Positions 1-6,678 of a stretch of DNA of 15,073 nt are shown in pieces. Source of the stretch: Timonella sp031979385. GTDB lineage: Bacteria; Actinomycetota; Actinomycetes; Actinomycetales; Cellulomonadaceae. The first letter of the stretch is position 1; each line of letters begins with the position of its first letter. The notes below the pieces were generated by a model that worked only from the letters and a program-made list of their open reading frames with translations, had not been told where the DNA came from and made no database searches. The stretch lies in NCBI GenBank assembly GCA_031979385.1, contig DALZEF010000041.1:1-15073 (forward strand). The letters are read 5' to 3'. Position numbers and translations under genes: made by a program.

Positions 1-1
1 A

Positions 2-613
2 CTGGCGGTGGAATACGGTTCCGTTTCCGGTAATTACTGCTCCGATAAGAAGGCGACCTCAGTTAACGGCGTCCTTGGGCGGGGGCGCCGCGCTGTCGCA
101 GAGATCCTGATTCCGCACGAGGTGACGGCCCGCACGCTGCGAACCAGTGCCCAGAAGGTCACGGACCTTGTCACCCGCAAGAATCTGGTGGGTAGCACCA
201 TCGCCGGGGCAGTGCGCTCAGCGAACGCGCACTACGCGAATATGCTCTTGGGTGTCTACCTCGCCACCGGCCAAGATGCCGCGAACGTAGTGGAAGGATC
301 GCAGGGCATCACCTACGCTGAAGTACGCGAGGACGGACTGTACTTCTCATGCACCCTGCCGCACCTGATCGTCGGAACCGTCGGCAACGGCAAGCACCTT
401 CCACACGTGGAGGAAGCCCTCACCCGCCTCGGCTGCCGTGAGGAGCGCGAACCGGGCGAGAATGCCCGCCGACTCGCCACGATCACGGCAGCGACGGTGC
501 TCTGTGGCGAACTCTCACTGCTGGCAGCACAAACCAACCCAGGTGAACTCATGGCGGCACACGTCGCATTTGAGCGCACGCCATCACGTCCCGCACGAGG
601 AAACCAGGCATGA
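2..613 (+). CDS. mvaA: Hydroxymethylglutaryl-CoA reductase, class I (C-terminal part, 5' end outside window)
   Basis: This enzyme reduces HMG-CoA to mevalonate with two NADPH, the committed step of mevalonate isoprenoid synthesis. Only the C-terminal ~203 residues lie in the window, because the frame is open to the left edge. Counting from the GTG at 8, the class I signatures are visible. They are SGNYCSDKK with the catalytic Lys (residues 7-15), NKNLVGS-like RKNLVGS (58-63), GQDAANVVE with the catalytic Asp at 90, and VGTVGNGK (122-129). The catalytic His is probably His185 in LMAAHVAFERTP near the C-terminus, which aligns with the SHMxHNRS region of eukaryotic enzymes. No membrane segment is seen. 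The stop TGA overlaps the ATG of mvaS by four bases (ATGA), so the two are translationally coupled. In known actinobacterial mevalonate clusters the kinases, decarboxylase and idi lie upstream of this gene, so they are expected to the left of the window. Recognition of the family is firm. Confidence 0.95.
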   Translation: MAVEYGSVSGNYCSDKKATSVNGVLGRGRRAVAEILIPHEVTARTLRTSAQKVTDLVTRKNLVGSTIAGAVRSANAHYANMLLGVYLATGQDAANVVEGSQGITYAEVREDGLYFSCTLPHLIVGTVGNGKHLPHVEEALTRLGCREEREPGENARRLATITAATVLCGELSLLAAQTNPGELMAAHVAFERTPSRPARGNQA

Positions 614-1764
614 CCACGATCGGTATCCACGACCTCGCCCTTGCCACCGCGCACCACGTTGTTGACCTCTCCGAACTTGCAACGGACCGAGGAGTCGACC
701 CGGGGAAATATCTGACTGGTCTGGGCCAGACCTGCATGAGTTTTCCAGCGCCTGACGAGGACATCGTGACGATGGGCGCTACCGCTGCGCGCACGCTGCT
801 GCACAGGACGGGCACGGACCAGGTGCGGTGGCTCTTGTTTGCCACTGAATCTGGGGTGGACCAGTCCAAATCGGCGGCAGTTTACGCACACCGTTTGCTT
901 GACCTTCCCTCACATGTGCGAGCAGTAGAGTTCAAACAGGCCTGCTACGCGGGTACCGCAGCTCTCCAGGCGGCTCTTGGTATTGTGGCCCGCAACCCAC
1001 ACGATCAGGTACTCGTTATCGCATCTGACGTTGCCCGATACGCCCTGAGCTCGTCCGGCGAGCCCACCCAGGGGGCTGGTGCGGTTGCGATGCTGGTGTC
1101 CGCGAATCCGGGACTCCTAGAGATCGAACCGATCTCCGGCGTTGCAACCCGGGATGTGGACGATTTCTGGCGTCCCAACGATGCCTCGACGGCAGTGGTC
1201 GACGGACGGCTCTCGGTCGCTGCGTACATCGATTCTCTGATGTTGGCATGGGACGACTACGCTGCTCGCGGAGGAAAGCCCGTCGATCAGATCGATCGTT
1301 TTGTGTACCACCAGCCGTTCACCAGGATGGCGGTCAAGGCGCACCTGGCCCTCGCCCGTCACACCGGTATGCCAGGGGATACCGCTGCGATGGGTGCGGG
1401 TCTGGAGTACAACCGACTACTCGGCAACTCCTACACGGCATCGCTGTATGCGGGGCTGGCTGCCTTGCTCGATTCTGACGCCACTCTGGCTGGCCAGCGG
1501 ATCGGTCTATTCAGTTATGGTTCTGGCAGCGTGGGGGAGTTCTTCACCGGGGTGGTACAACCTGGCTACGACCGAACGTGGCATCACCAGGCAACGGCAG
1601 ATGCACTTGCCGCACGCAGCCCTCTCAGCGTTAGCGCCTATGAGAAGTTGCACGCAGAGGCACTGCCCAGTGACACAGACGCCGATACGCCGCACGTGAC
1701 GGCAGGTCCGTACCGATTCGCGGGAATTGAGAATCAGGCTCGCCGCTATGAGAGCACTGTCTAG
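610..1764 (+). CDS. mvaS: Hydroxymethylglutaryl-CoA synthase
   Basis: This thiolase-fold enzyme condenses acetyl-CoA with acetoacetyl-CoA to give HMG-CoA, the substrate of the preceding reductase. The protein is 384 aa, normal for bacterial MvaS. The catalytic triad can be placed: Glu80 in FATESGVDQSKS, Cys112 in EFKQACYAGT and His234 in YHQPFTRMAVKAH. Further family motifs are GNSYTASLY (272-280) and the glycine-rich FSYGSGSVGEFF (301-312) near the C-terminus. The start ATG at 610 overlaps the mvaA stop. No ribosome-binding site of its own is obvious, so re-initiation after mvaA is likely. It is the last gene of the operon, and a 17-bp hairpin follows at 1892-1932. Cytosolic; no signal peptide or membrane segment. 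Identification is secure. Confidence 0.96.
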   Translation: MTTIGIHDLALATAHHVVDLSELATDRGVDPGKYLTGLGQTCMSFPAPDEDIVTMGATAARTLLHRTGTDQVRWLLFATESGVDQSKSAAVYAHRLLDLPSHVRAVEFKQACYAGTAALQAALGIVARNPHDQVLVIASDVARYALSSSGEPTQGAGAVAMLVSANPGLLEIEPISGVATRDVDDFWRPNDASTAVVDGRLSVAAYIDSLMLAWDDYAARGGKPVDQIDRFVYHQPFTRMAVKAHLALARHTGMPGDTAAMGAGLEYNRLLGNSYTASLYAGLAALLDSDATLAGQRIGLFSYGSGSVGEFFTGVVQPGYDRTWHHQATADALAARSPLSVSAYEKLHAEALPSDTDADTPHVTAGPYRFAGIENQARRYESTV

Positions 1765-1891
1765 GTCCTGTGGTTCTTCACGAGCTGCCAACACCGCTGG
1801 ACATGAAGACTGATTCTGGCGGTGGCGGTTTCAACCAATAGGTTCGGTCTCGAGTGTGCCGGACATGTACACAAACCCTCTGGGATGCAAA

Positions 1892-1932
1892 AGGCGGCTG
1901 GTGTGACTCGCTCATAGTCACACCAGCCGCCT
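1892..1932. terminator. Bidirectional hairpin between convergent mvaS and the truncated dehydrogenase
   Basis: A perfect 17-bp stem pairs 1892-1908 with 1916-1932 around a 7-nt loop. It sits between two convergent genes, six bases past the stop codon of the minus-strand dehydrogenase. The plus strand continues with ggtctttaatt, and the minus strand with only three T after the stem. The T-tracts are therefore weak, but the stem is very strong, as is common in high-GC actinobacteria. Confidence 0.8.
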
Positions 1933-1937
1933 GGTCT

Positions 1938-2456
1938 TTAATTGCGGATCAGCACGTTGAGTGCGTTCTCCTTGGCAGCGTTGCCGAAGACTTCATGTGC
2001 GTTGAGTATCTCGTCAAATGTGAACTCGTGAGTTACGAACTTCTCGGCAGGCAGTTTCTTCTCTGCCACAAGTTTGAGAAGCATACCGAGCGTGCTCGTG
2101 CTGACCAAGCCCATAGTGATGGTGACATCCGATATCCACAGGTCGTTGATGGCCAGTTCAACTGGCCCGCCGTGGACGCCGACGTTTGCCACCGTCCCTC
2201 CGGGGAGTACGATCCGCGTTGCTCCAGTGAACGTGGACGGAATGCCGACTGCTTCAATCGCAACGTCAACGCCAAGACCATCTGTGAGTGCCTTGACCTT
2301 GTCTTGCCAATCTGCATCGCTGGAGTTGACAGTGTCGGTGCCGCAGATGGTGGTGGCTTCCATCTTGACAATGGCATCTGTTGGATGTGGGATTTGTGGG
2401 TCTGGGGCTTCTTTCCACTTCTTTTGACCGGGTCCCTCGTAGACCAGTGCCTTCAC
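1938..2456 (-). pseudogene. Zinc-type alcohol dehydrogenase with large in-frame internal deletion
   Basis: The 172-aa product begins with GTG at 2456, preceded by a good ribosome-binding site (AAGGGAG, about 8 nt upstream). The N-terminus (KALVYEGPG, then TTICGTD at 35-41) matches zinc-dependent medium-chain alcohol dehydrogenases. The sequence then jumps directly from Asp41 to TVNSSDADWQDKVKALTDGLGVDVAIEAVG, which belongs to the middle of the nucleotide-binding domain. Family members are about 345-350 aa, so roughly 170 residues are missing. The loss takes the catalytic-zinc His and Glu ligands, the structural-zinc cysteines and the glycine-rich Rossmann loop. Only the Cys38 ligand remains. 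The junction is in frame, near 2333-2336, and the rest of the C-terminal domain reads through without a stop. It cannot be an active dehydrogenase. It is probably a decaying gene, though a stable mini-protein is still encoded. Confidence 0.85.
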
Positions 2457-2497
2457 GTTAAACACTCCCTTGTGTTTGTCGTTTCCGGCCCTCACCC

Positions 2498-2524
2498 CGT
2501 ATGACATGTGCACCCGTGCATACG
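2498..2524. repeat. Short inverted repeat upstream of the truncated dehydrogenase
   Basis: CGTATG at 2498-2503 and CATACG at 2519-2524 form a 6-bp inverted repeat separated by 15 bases. The spacer contains the palindrome GTGCAC (2508-2513). It lies about 40 bases upstream of the GTG start, in what would be the leader. It could be an operator half-site pair or chance. Confidence 0.25.
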
Positions 2525-2623
2525 ACGTTGTAGGCAAGTGCGTCTTTGGGAACTTCGTGCGGGTTGTCCGCTGAGAATTGGTGGGACCGGACCCTTGGTG
2601 GGGGCTAGTCCTATTCATTCTTT

Positions 2624-2644
2624 CAGAAAGTATCCTTCTGTCAA
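2624..2644 (-). promoter_or_regulatory. Possible promoter -35 box with overlapping operator-like palindrome
   Basis: On the minus strand a perfect TTGACA occurs (plus coordinates 2639-2644). It is followed immediately by an imperfect palindrome, CAGAAGGATACTTTCTG (2624-2640; 6 of 8 paired positions match). A repressor or activator bound there would sit in the promoter spacer. No convincing -10 box is seen at 16-18 bases (best AGAATG), so this is tentative. It would drive the truncated dehydrogenase through a leader of about 150 nt. Confidence 0.3.
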
Positions 2645-2667
2645 TGGAGCACAACCGACCATAGGGG

Positions 2668-3074
2668 TCAGGACACCACCAGCCCACTGGGTGAGAGGCT
2701 CAGATTGAGTTCATCGTAGGACGTGATGCGTGGTAGGGGATCAGCGAGTGGGGAGGAGTGGTTGCCAACAACGACGGTCGTAGCGCCCGAGGTCAGCGCA
2801 GAGATAAGCCCCGCCTGGGTGTCCTCAAACGCGATACAGTCGGTGGCCGAGAGGCCAAGCAGGGAAGCCCCATCAGGTATGGAGTGGAGGCGGGCTTGCC
2901 ATCAGAACATTCATCTGCGCTGACCATGATGGGTGGCACCGCAATGCCTGCTGCCTTGAGCCTGACTGAGGCGACCTCGCGACTTGCGCTTGTGACAACT
3001 GCCCAGGGCACACCAAGATCGGTCAGACGTTCGAGGAACCTGCGAGCATCGGGCACCTCGACGATTCCCTCGGT
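2668..3074 (-). pseudogene. HAD-superfamily phosphatase remnant: N-terminus lost and frameshifted
   Basis: Reading leftward, EVPDARRFLERLTDLGVPWAVVTSAS carries HAD motif II (VVTSAS), followed by SDGKPASTPYLMG with the motif III lysine. The frame is then broken. The continuation LLGLSATDCIAFEDTQAGLISAL, with motif IV FEDTQAG, lies in another frame and runs to TGA at 2668-2670. One missing G in the run at 2868-2871 (minus strand GGGG, expected GGGGG) explains the shift exactly: adding it gives MGASLLGLSATD. About 135 residues of a normal 215-225 are left. Motif I (DxDGT, the nucleophile) and part of the cap domain are gone, replaced by transposase sequence. Relatives are sugar-phosphate or glycerol-phosphate phosphatases of the beta-phosphoglucomutase-like group. 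The gene is certainly inactive unless the frameshift is a sequencing error, and even then it lacks its nucleophile. Confidence 0.85.
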
Positions 3075-3245
3075 TCGGGTGTTAGTCGCATACGCAGTCA
3101 ATCGGTAGCCATCTACGTCATCGAACCGCAGTTGCGCGCCAGGGTGGGGACGTTCACGCCGTACGATCACCCGCATGTCTGTAGGCCACCCAGTCAGGTC
3201 CGGGATACCGGTGAGTTCGGCAACATTCGCGCCGCCGCGAACGCC
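3075..3245 (-). mobile_element. IS1380-family transposase internal fragment
   Basis: About 57 codons on the minus strand read GGANVAELTGIPDLTGWP, then MRVIVRRERPHPGAQLRF, then DVDGYRLTAYATNT. This closely resembles the conserved segment of actinobacterial IS1380-family transposases (recalled consensus GAWVAELTGLLDLTGWP, MRVIVRKERPHPGAQLRF, DGxRLTAFATNT), which is located before the ELRHRRRARCEDRIR motif. That following motif is absent. The frame continues straight into the HAD phosphatase remnant, giving a chimeric open frame of about 183 codons (2793-3344). Neither end of the element nor the rest of the transposase was seen, so this is a relic. The family assignment rests on recalled family sequence, not on a search. 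Confidence 0.75.
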
Positions 3246-3314
3246 CGCAATGGGGAGAAACAACCGAACAACGGTACAAGCTGTGACTCCGCTTACCCTG
3301 TCCACATATAGCTG

Positions 3315-3360
3315 GTGGCCCAACCTCTGAGTGCTGGCTGGCACGGAGAGGCTGGGCCAC
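3315..3360. repeat. 14-bp inverted repeat between the transposase relic and uvrA-like gene
   Basis: GTGGCCCAACCTCT (3315-3328) and AGAGGCTGGGCCAC (3347-3360) are inverted with one mismatch. An 18-base spacer can itself fold (GTGC 3331-3334 with GCAC 3341-3344). It lies 24 bases past the stop of the minus-strand UvrA-like gene, so it may end that transcript. No T-tract follows on the minus strand. It could also be a leftover of a mobile element. Confidence 0.5.
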
Positions 3361-3384
3361 TATAAAACCTGTGGAACAACGAGA

Positions 3385-5790
3385 CTAGGCTCCTACGTAC
3401 TGTGCCAGGTGTTGTCCCGTGGTGGTGGCCTTGGCCGCCACGAGGTCAGCAGGAGTCCCTTCGAACACGACCTGGCCACCGTCGTGACCGGCGCCTGGGC
3501 CGATGTCGATGATCCAGTCGGCGTGCGCCATGACTGCCTGATGGTGCTCGATCACGATCACGGATTTACCCGAATCAACGAGTCGATCCAGTAGACCGAG
3601 AAGCTGTTCGACATCTGCAAGGTGCAGGCCCGTGGTTGGTTCGTCCAACACGTAGGTTCCGCCCTTGTCTGACATGTGAGTTGCCAGTTTGAGTCGTTGG
3701 CGTTCACCACCAGACAGAGTTGTGAGCGGTTGCCCAAGGGTGACGTAGCCGAGGCCAACATCCACGAGGTGCCCGAGTAGTTTCGCGGCAGCGGGAAGTT
3801 TGGCGTCACCGGTGAGGAAGAACTCGTGTGCCTCTAAGATCGGCAAGGTCAGCACCTCGTAGATGTTCTTGCCGCCAAACTGGAACTCCAACACCTCGTC
3901 TTGGAACCGGCGCCCCTCACAGGTCTCGCACACTGAGGATACGGAGTTCATAAAACCGAGTTCCATGTAGGTGACTCCGGCACCGTTACAGGTCGGGCAG
4001 GCTCCCTCGGAGTTAGCGCTGAATAGAGCCGGCTTCACGCCATTGGCTTTGGCGAAGGCCTTGCGGATTGGTTCCAAAAGTCCGGTATAGGTTGCAGGGT
4101 TGGAACGCCTAGAACCCTTGATGGGTGACTGATCCACGTAGATAACCTCACGCCCATCAGGCCCAGGCGAAGGCACCGATGAGTGGATGAGTGAACTCTT
4201 ACCAGAACCGGCAACACCCGTTACCGCCACGAGTACGCCGAGTGGCACGTCAACGGATACGTCCTTGAGGTTGTTTGCTGTCGCCCCTCGAATCTCAAGT
4301 GCCCCAGTAGGTTTACGCACCGACTCCTTGAGAGCGGCACGATCCTCTAGGTGACGGCCAGTGAGCGTGTCAGACGCTTTCAAACCCGCAAAAGTGCCCT
4401 CGTACATGATCTGTCCACCAGCAGAACCGGCATGTGGACCGAGATCAACCACGTGATCGGCAATCGCAATGACCTCGGGTTTGTGTTCCACCACGAGCAC
4501 GGTGTTGCCCTTATCGCGCAGTTTGAGCAGCAACTCGTTCATGCGCTCAATATCGTGTGGGTGCAATCCAGCGGTCGGCTCATCAAACACGTACGTCACA
4601 TCGGTTAAAGCCGAGCCAAGGTGACGGACCATCTTCGTGCGCTGTGCCTCACCGCCAGATAGCGTTCCCGCGGGGCGGTCCAACGACAGATAACCCAAAC
4701 CGATCGACACGAACGAATCGAGCAGGTCACTCAGGTTAGTCAGCAGGGGCGCAACGGACGGCTCATCGATGCCCTTAACCCATTCGGACAGGTCGCTGAT
4801 CTGCATCGCGCAGGCATCAGCAATCGAGATGCCCGCGATCTTCGACTCACGGGCATGGACAGCAAGGCGGGTACCATCACACTCCGGGCACGTTTGGAAC
4901 ACGACTGCCCGGTCCACAAACGCGCGAATATGTGGTTGGAGTGCGTCCTTGTCCTTTGACAGCAAGGACTTTTGGATCTTGGACACAAGACCCTCATACG
5001 TCATGTTCGCCCCACCCATCTTGACTTTGGTGGGTTCCTTATACAGGAAGTCCTCGCGTTGCTGGGCAGTGAAATCCTTGATGGGAACATCACCGGGCAC
5101 AAACCCAGACTCGATGAAGAGCTTCACGTACCAGCCGTCTGCCGTGTAACCCGGGATCGTAATGGCGCCCTGGGACAAACTCAGGGACTCGTCGAAAAGC
5201 TCATTCAAATTGATATCCGTGACCTGCCCGATGCCCTCGCAGCGAGGGCACATGCCGCCCAACTGGTTGAACGTGGCCTTGACCGCCTTCTTGTTGCCAC
5301 GCTCGATTGTGATGGCGCCCGAAGCCTTCACGGACGGAACATTGAATGAGTATGCGTTTGGAGCGCCCACGTGTGGGTCGCCGAGACGCGAGAAGAGCGT
5401 GCGCAGCATCGCGTTAGCATCCGTGGCGGTACCCACAGTCGAGCGGTTGTTAGCGCCCATCCGTTCCTGATCAACGATGATCGCCGTGGTCAGATTCTCA
5501 AGATGATCCACCTCAGGGCGCGCCATCGACGGCATGAAACCCTGCACAAACGCCGAATAGGTCTCATTGATCATCCGCTGTGATTCCGCCGCAATCGTGC
5601 CGAACACAAGCGAGGACTTACCCGACCCCGACACACCCGTAAACACGGTCAAGCGGCGCTTGGGGATATCAAGGGAAACGTCCTTCAGATTGTTCTCATT
5701 GGCACCGCGAACACGAATAACATCGTGTGCATCGGCTGGCAGAATAGTGGCGGTAGAAGCATTCTCGGACAGGTGCGCCGAAACGGCCAT
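3385..5790 (-). CDS. UvrA-like twin ABC ATPase without UvrB-binding domain (drug-resistance type)
   Basis: The 801-aa protein has two ABC ATPase halves of the UvrA family. Half one has Walker A GVSGSGKSS (52-60), signature LSGGEAQR (377-384) and Walker B YVFDEPTAGLH (400-410). Half two has GVAGSGKSS (525-533), LSGGERQR (692-699) and YVLDEPTTGLH (713-723). Paired CxxC zinc motifs occur at 181/184 with 301/304, and at 598/601 with 621/624. Full UvrA is about 940-970 aa. Here the stretch after the STVGT motif (117-121) is far shorter and the UvrB-binding domain is missing. Such short UvrA proteins (DrrC-like, class III) are linked to resistance to DNA-binding drugs rather than canonical excision repair. 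The drug here is unknown. Start ATG at 5790 has a clear AGGAG six bases upstream. It is a single gene, divergent from 6054-6509, with a structured leader (hairpins at 5846-5858 and 5908-5923). Confidence 0.9.
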   Translation of the reverse strand: MAVSAHLSENASTATILPADAHDVIRVRGANENNLKDVSLDIPKRRLTVFTGVSGSGKSSLVFGTIAAESQRMINETYSAFVQGFMPSMARPEVDHLENLTTAIIVDQERMGANNRSTVGTATDANAMLRTLFSRLGDPHVGAPNAYSFNVPSVKASGAITIERGNKKAVKATFNQLGGMCPRCEGIGQVTDINLNELFDESLSLSQGAITIPGYTADGWYVKLFIESGFVPGDVPIKDFTAQQREDFLYKEPTKVKMGGANMTYEGLVSKIQKSLLSKDKDALQPHIRAFVDRAVVFQTCPECDGTRLAVHARESKIAGISIADACAMQISDLSEWVKGIDEPSVAPLLTNLSDLLDSFVSIGLGYLSLDRPAGTLSGGEAQRTKMVRHLGSALTDVTYVFDEPTAGLHPHDIERMNELLLKLRDKGNTVLVVEHKPEVIAIADHVVDLGPHAGSAGGQIMYEGTFAGLKASDTLTGRHLEDRAALKESVRKPTGALEIRGATANNLKDVSVDVPLGVLVAVTGVAGSGKSSLIHSSVPSPGPDGREVIYVDQSPIKGSRRSNPATYTGLLEPIRKAFAKANGVKPALFSANSEGACPTCNGAGVTYMELGFMNSVSSVCETCEGRRFQDEVLEFQFGGKNIYEVLTLPILEAHEFFLTGDAKLPAAAKLLGHLVDVGLGYVTLGQPLTTLSGGERQRLKLATHMSDKGGTYVLDEPTTGLHLADVEQLLGLLDRLVDSGKSVIVIEHHQAVMAHADWIIDIGPGAGHDGGQVVFEGTPADLVAAKATTTGQHLAQYVGA

Positions 5791-5907
5791 AACACTCTCC
5801 TGGAGTTGTGCGGGGGCTTGGTAAAAGGACCACCCGAAACCAGCACCGTCTCGGACGGGGCGCGGATGCCGGAAAGTCAGAATCTAAGTGTAAAGGCAGC
5901 CACTGAC

Positions 5908-5923
5908 ACGCGCTTCGGCGCGT
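5908..5923. other. UUCG-tetraloop hairpin in the divergent intergenic region
   Basis: ACGCGC (5908-5913) pairs with GCGCGT (5918-5923) around TTCG: a 6-bp stem with an exceptionally stable tetraloop on the plus strand (CGAA on the minus). It lies about 118 bases upstream of the UvrA-like start. A second small hairpin, CCGTC (5846-5850) with GACGG (5854-5858), is nearer that gene. No T-tract follows. The rest of the 5791-6053 gap shows no gene. Confidence 0.4.
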
Positions 5924-6020
5924 AGATGTAACACAGCCAGCCGATGTCCTGGCGTCACGCAGTTAACGGCAGTAACGTCCACTAGGCGAGAAATGCACTG
6001 GCCACAGTGCTGTGAAGTGG

Positions 6021-6026
6021 GTAGGC
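6021..6026 (+). promoter_or_regulatory. Candidate -10 box for the 6054 gene
   Basis: TAGGCT fits the actinobacterial TAnnnT -10 consensus and would place the transcription start near 6033, about 20 bases before the GTG start. No good -35 box is seen 17 bases upstream. Confidence 0.35.
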
Positions 6027-6053
6027 TCATCTGACACCTACGAGAGGAATCCC

Positions 6054-6509
6054 GTGAGTTTCAAGAACAAGGTGCGTGAGTTCTTCGGCGGAACCGAAGC
6101 CGGACACGACACCTATGAACTGGTATTCGAACCCGCTGATGCCAGAACAGCGCAGAAAATCTCAGACGCACTGCGCGATATCTGTGACGAGCACGCTATC
6201 GAATGGCTGTCCCTGCACATCGACCCCGACACCGCTAAGCAGGGTCTCCCCGAGAACGTTGACGCAGAAATGCGTGGCGACACAGCCGACGTTGCAATCG
6301 GTGCGCTGACCACCCGCGAAATCGACTGGGTCTGCGACTACGCCCCCAACAGCGCGGATGCCGAGTTCACGGACCTAGATGGCAGCAACCCCTGGAAGAT
6401 ACGCATCGAGGAGGGGCGCAAGCTCATCGTCACCGGTCCGCGCGGCCAACTCGCGCACCTGCTGGAAAAGCCAAAGTTCGCGGCCCTAGAATTGGTGAAG
6501 ATCGACTAG
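6054..6509 (+). CDS. Small acidic protein of unknown function
   Basis: I do not recognise a named family. The chosen start is GTG at 6054, because GAGAGGAA lies about 4-8 bases upstream and the product then begins MSFKNKVREFFGG. This gives 151 aa. An upstream in-frame start at 6012 has no ribosome-binding site. The protein is strongly acidic with no signal peptide or membrane segment, so it is cytosolic. It appears to have alternating helices and strands: a helix around AQKISDALRDICDEH, then EWLSLHIDP, ending in RKLIVTGPRGQLAHLLEKPKFAALELVKID. The coding pattern is convincing and a strong hairpin follows 20 bases after the stop. It stands alone between two divergent or convergent units, so context gives no function. 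Confidence 0.8.
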   Translation: MSFKNKVREFFGGTEAGHDTYELVFEPADARTAQKISDALRDICDEHAIEWLSLHIDPDTAKQGLPENVDAEMRGDTADVAIGALTTREIDWVCDYAPNSADAEFTDLDGSNPWKIRIEEGRKLIVTGPRGQLAHLLEKPKFAALELVKID

Positions 6510-6529
6510 AGTCCACCACCCACCCATTC

Positions 6530-6570
6530 TCCGACGAGACCACCGTTGAATGAGCGGTGGTCTCGTCGGA
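6530..6570 (+). terminator. 16-bp hairpin terminator after the 6054 gene
   Basis: TCCGACGAGACCACCG (6530-6545) pairs perfectly with CGGTGGTCTCGTCGGA (6555-6570) around a 9-nt loop. TTCTC follows on the plus strand, with no T-tract on the minus strand. It separates the 6054 gene from the convergent MFS gene. The 108 bases between it and the MFS stop hold no gene. Confidence 0.75.
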
Positions 6571-6678
6571 TTCTCGGGTGGGCGGCGGCAACCCCGCTCG
6601 ATTGGCGACGAGTTGGAAGGGTGCGTTCCCTTGTCTCCAGCAGTTTGTGCGGCTGGGAACTGCGTCGACTTTACTGGG

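Noticed and set aside
1854..2504. Long plus-strand frame of 216 codons opposite the dehydrogenase
   Set aside because: It is antisense to a sequence with clear ADH similarity and has no family resemblance itself. It is a shadow frame.
2457..3384. A complete insertion sequence
   Set aside because: Only about 57 codons of transposase are present, with no matching ends or target duplication.
3385..5790. Canonical nucleotide-excision-repair uvrA
   Set aside because: It is about 150 residues too short, in the place where the UvrB-binding domain should be.
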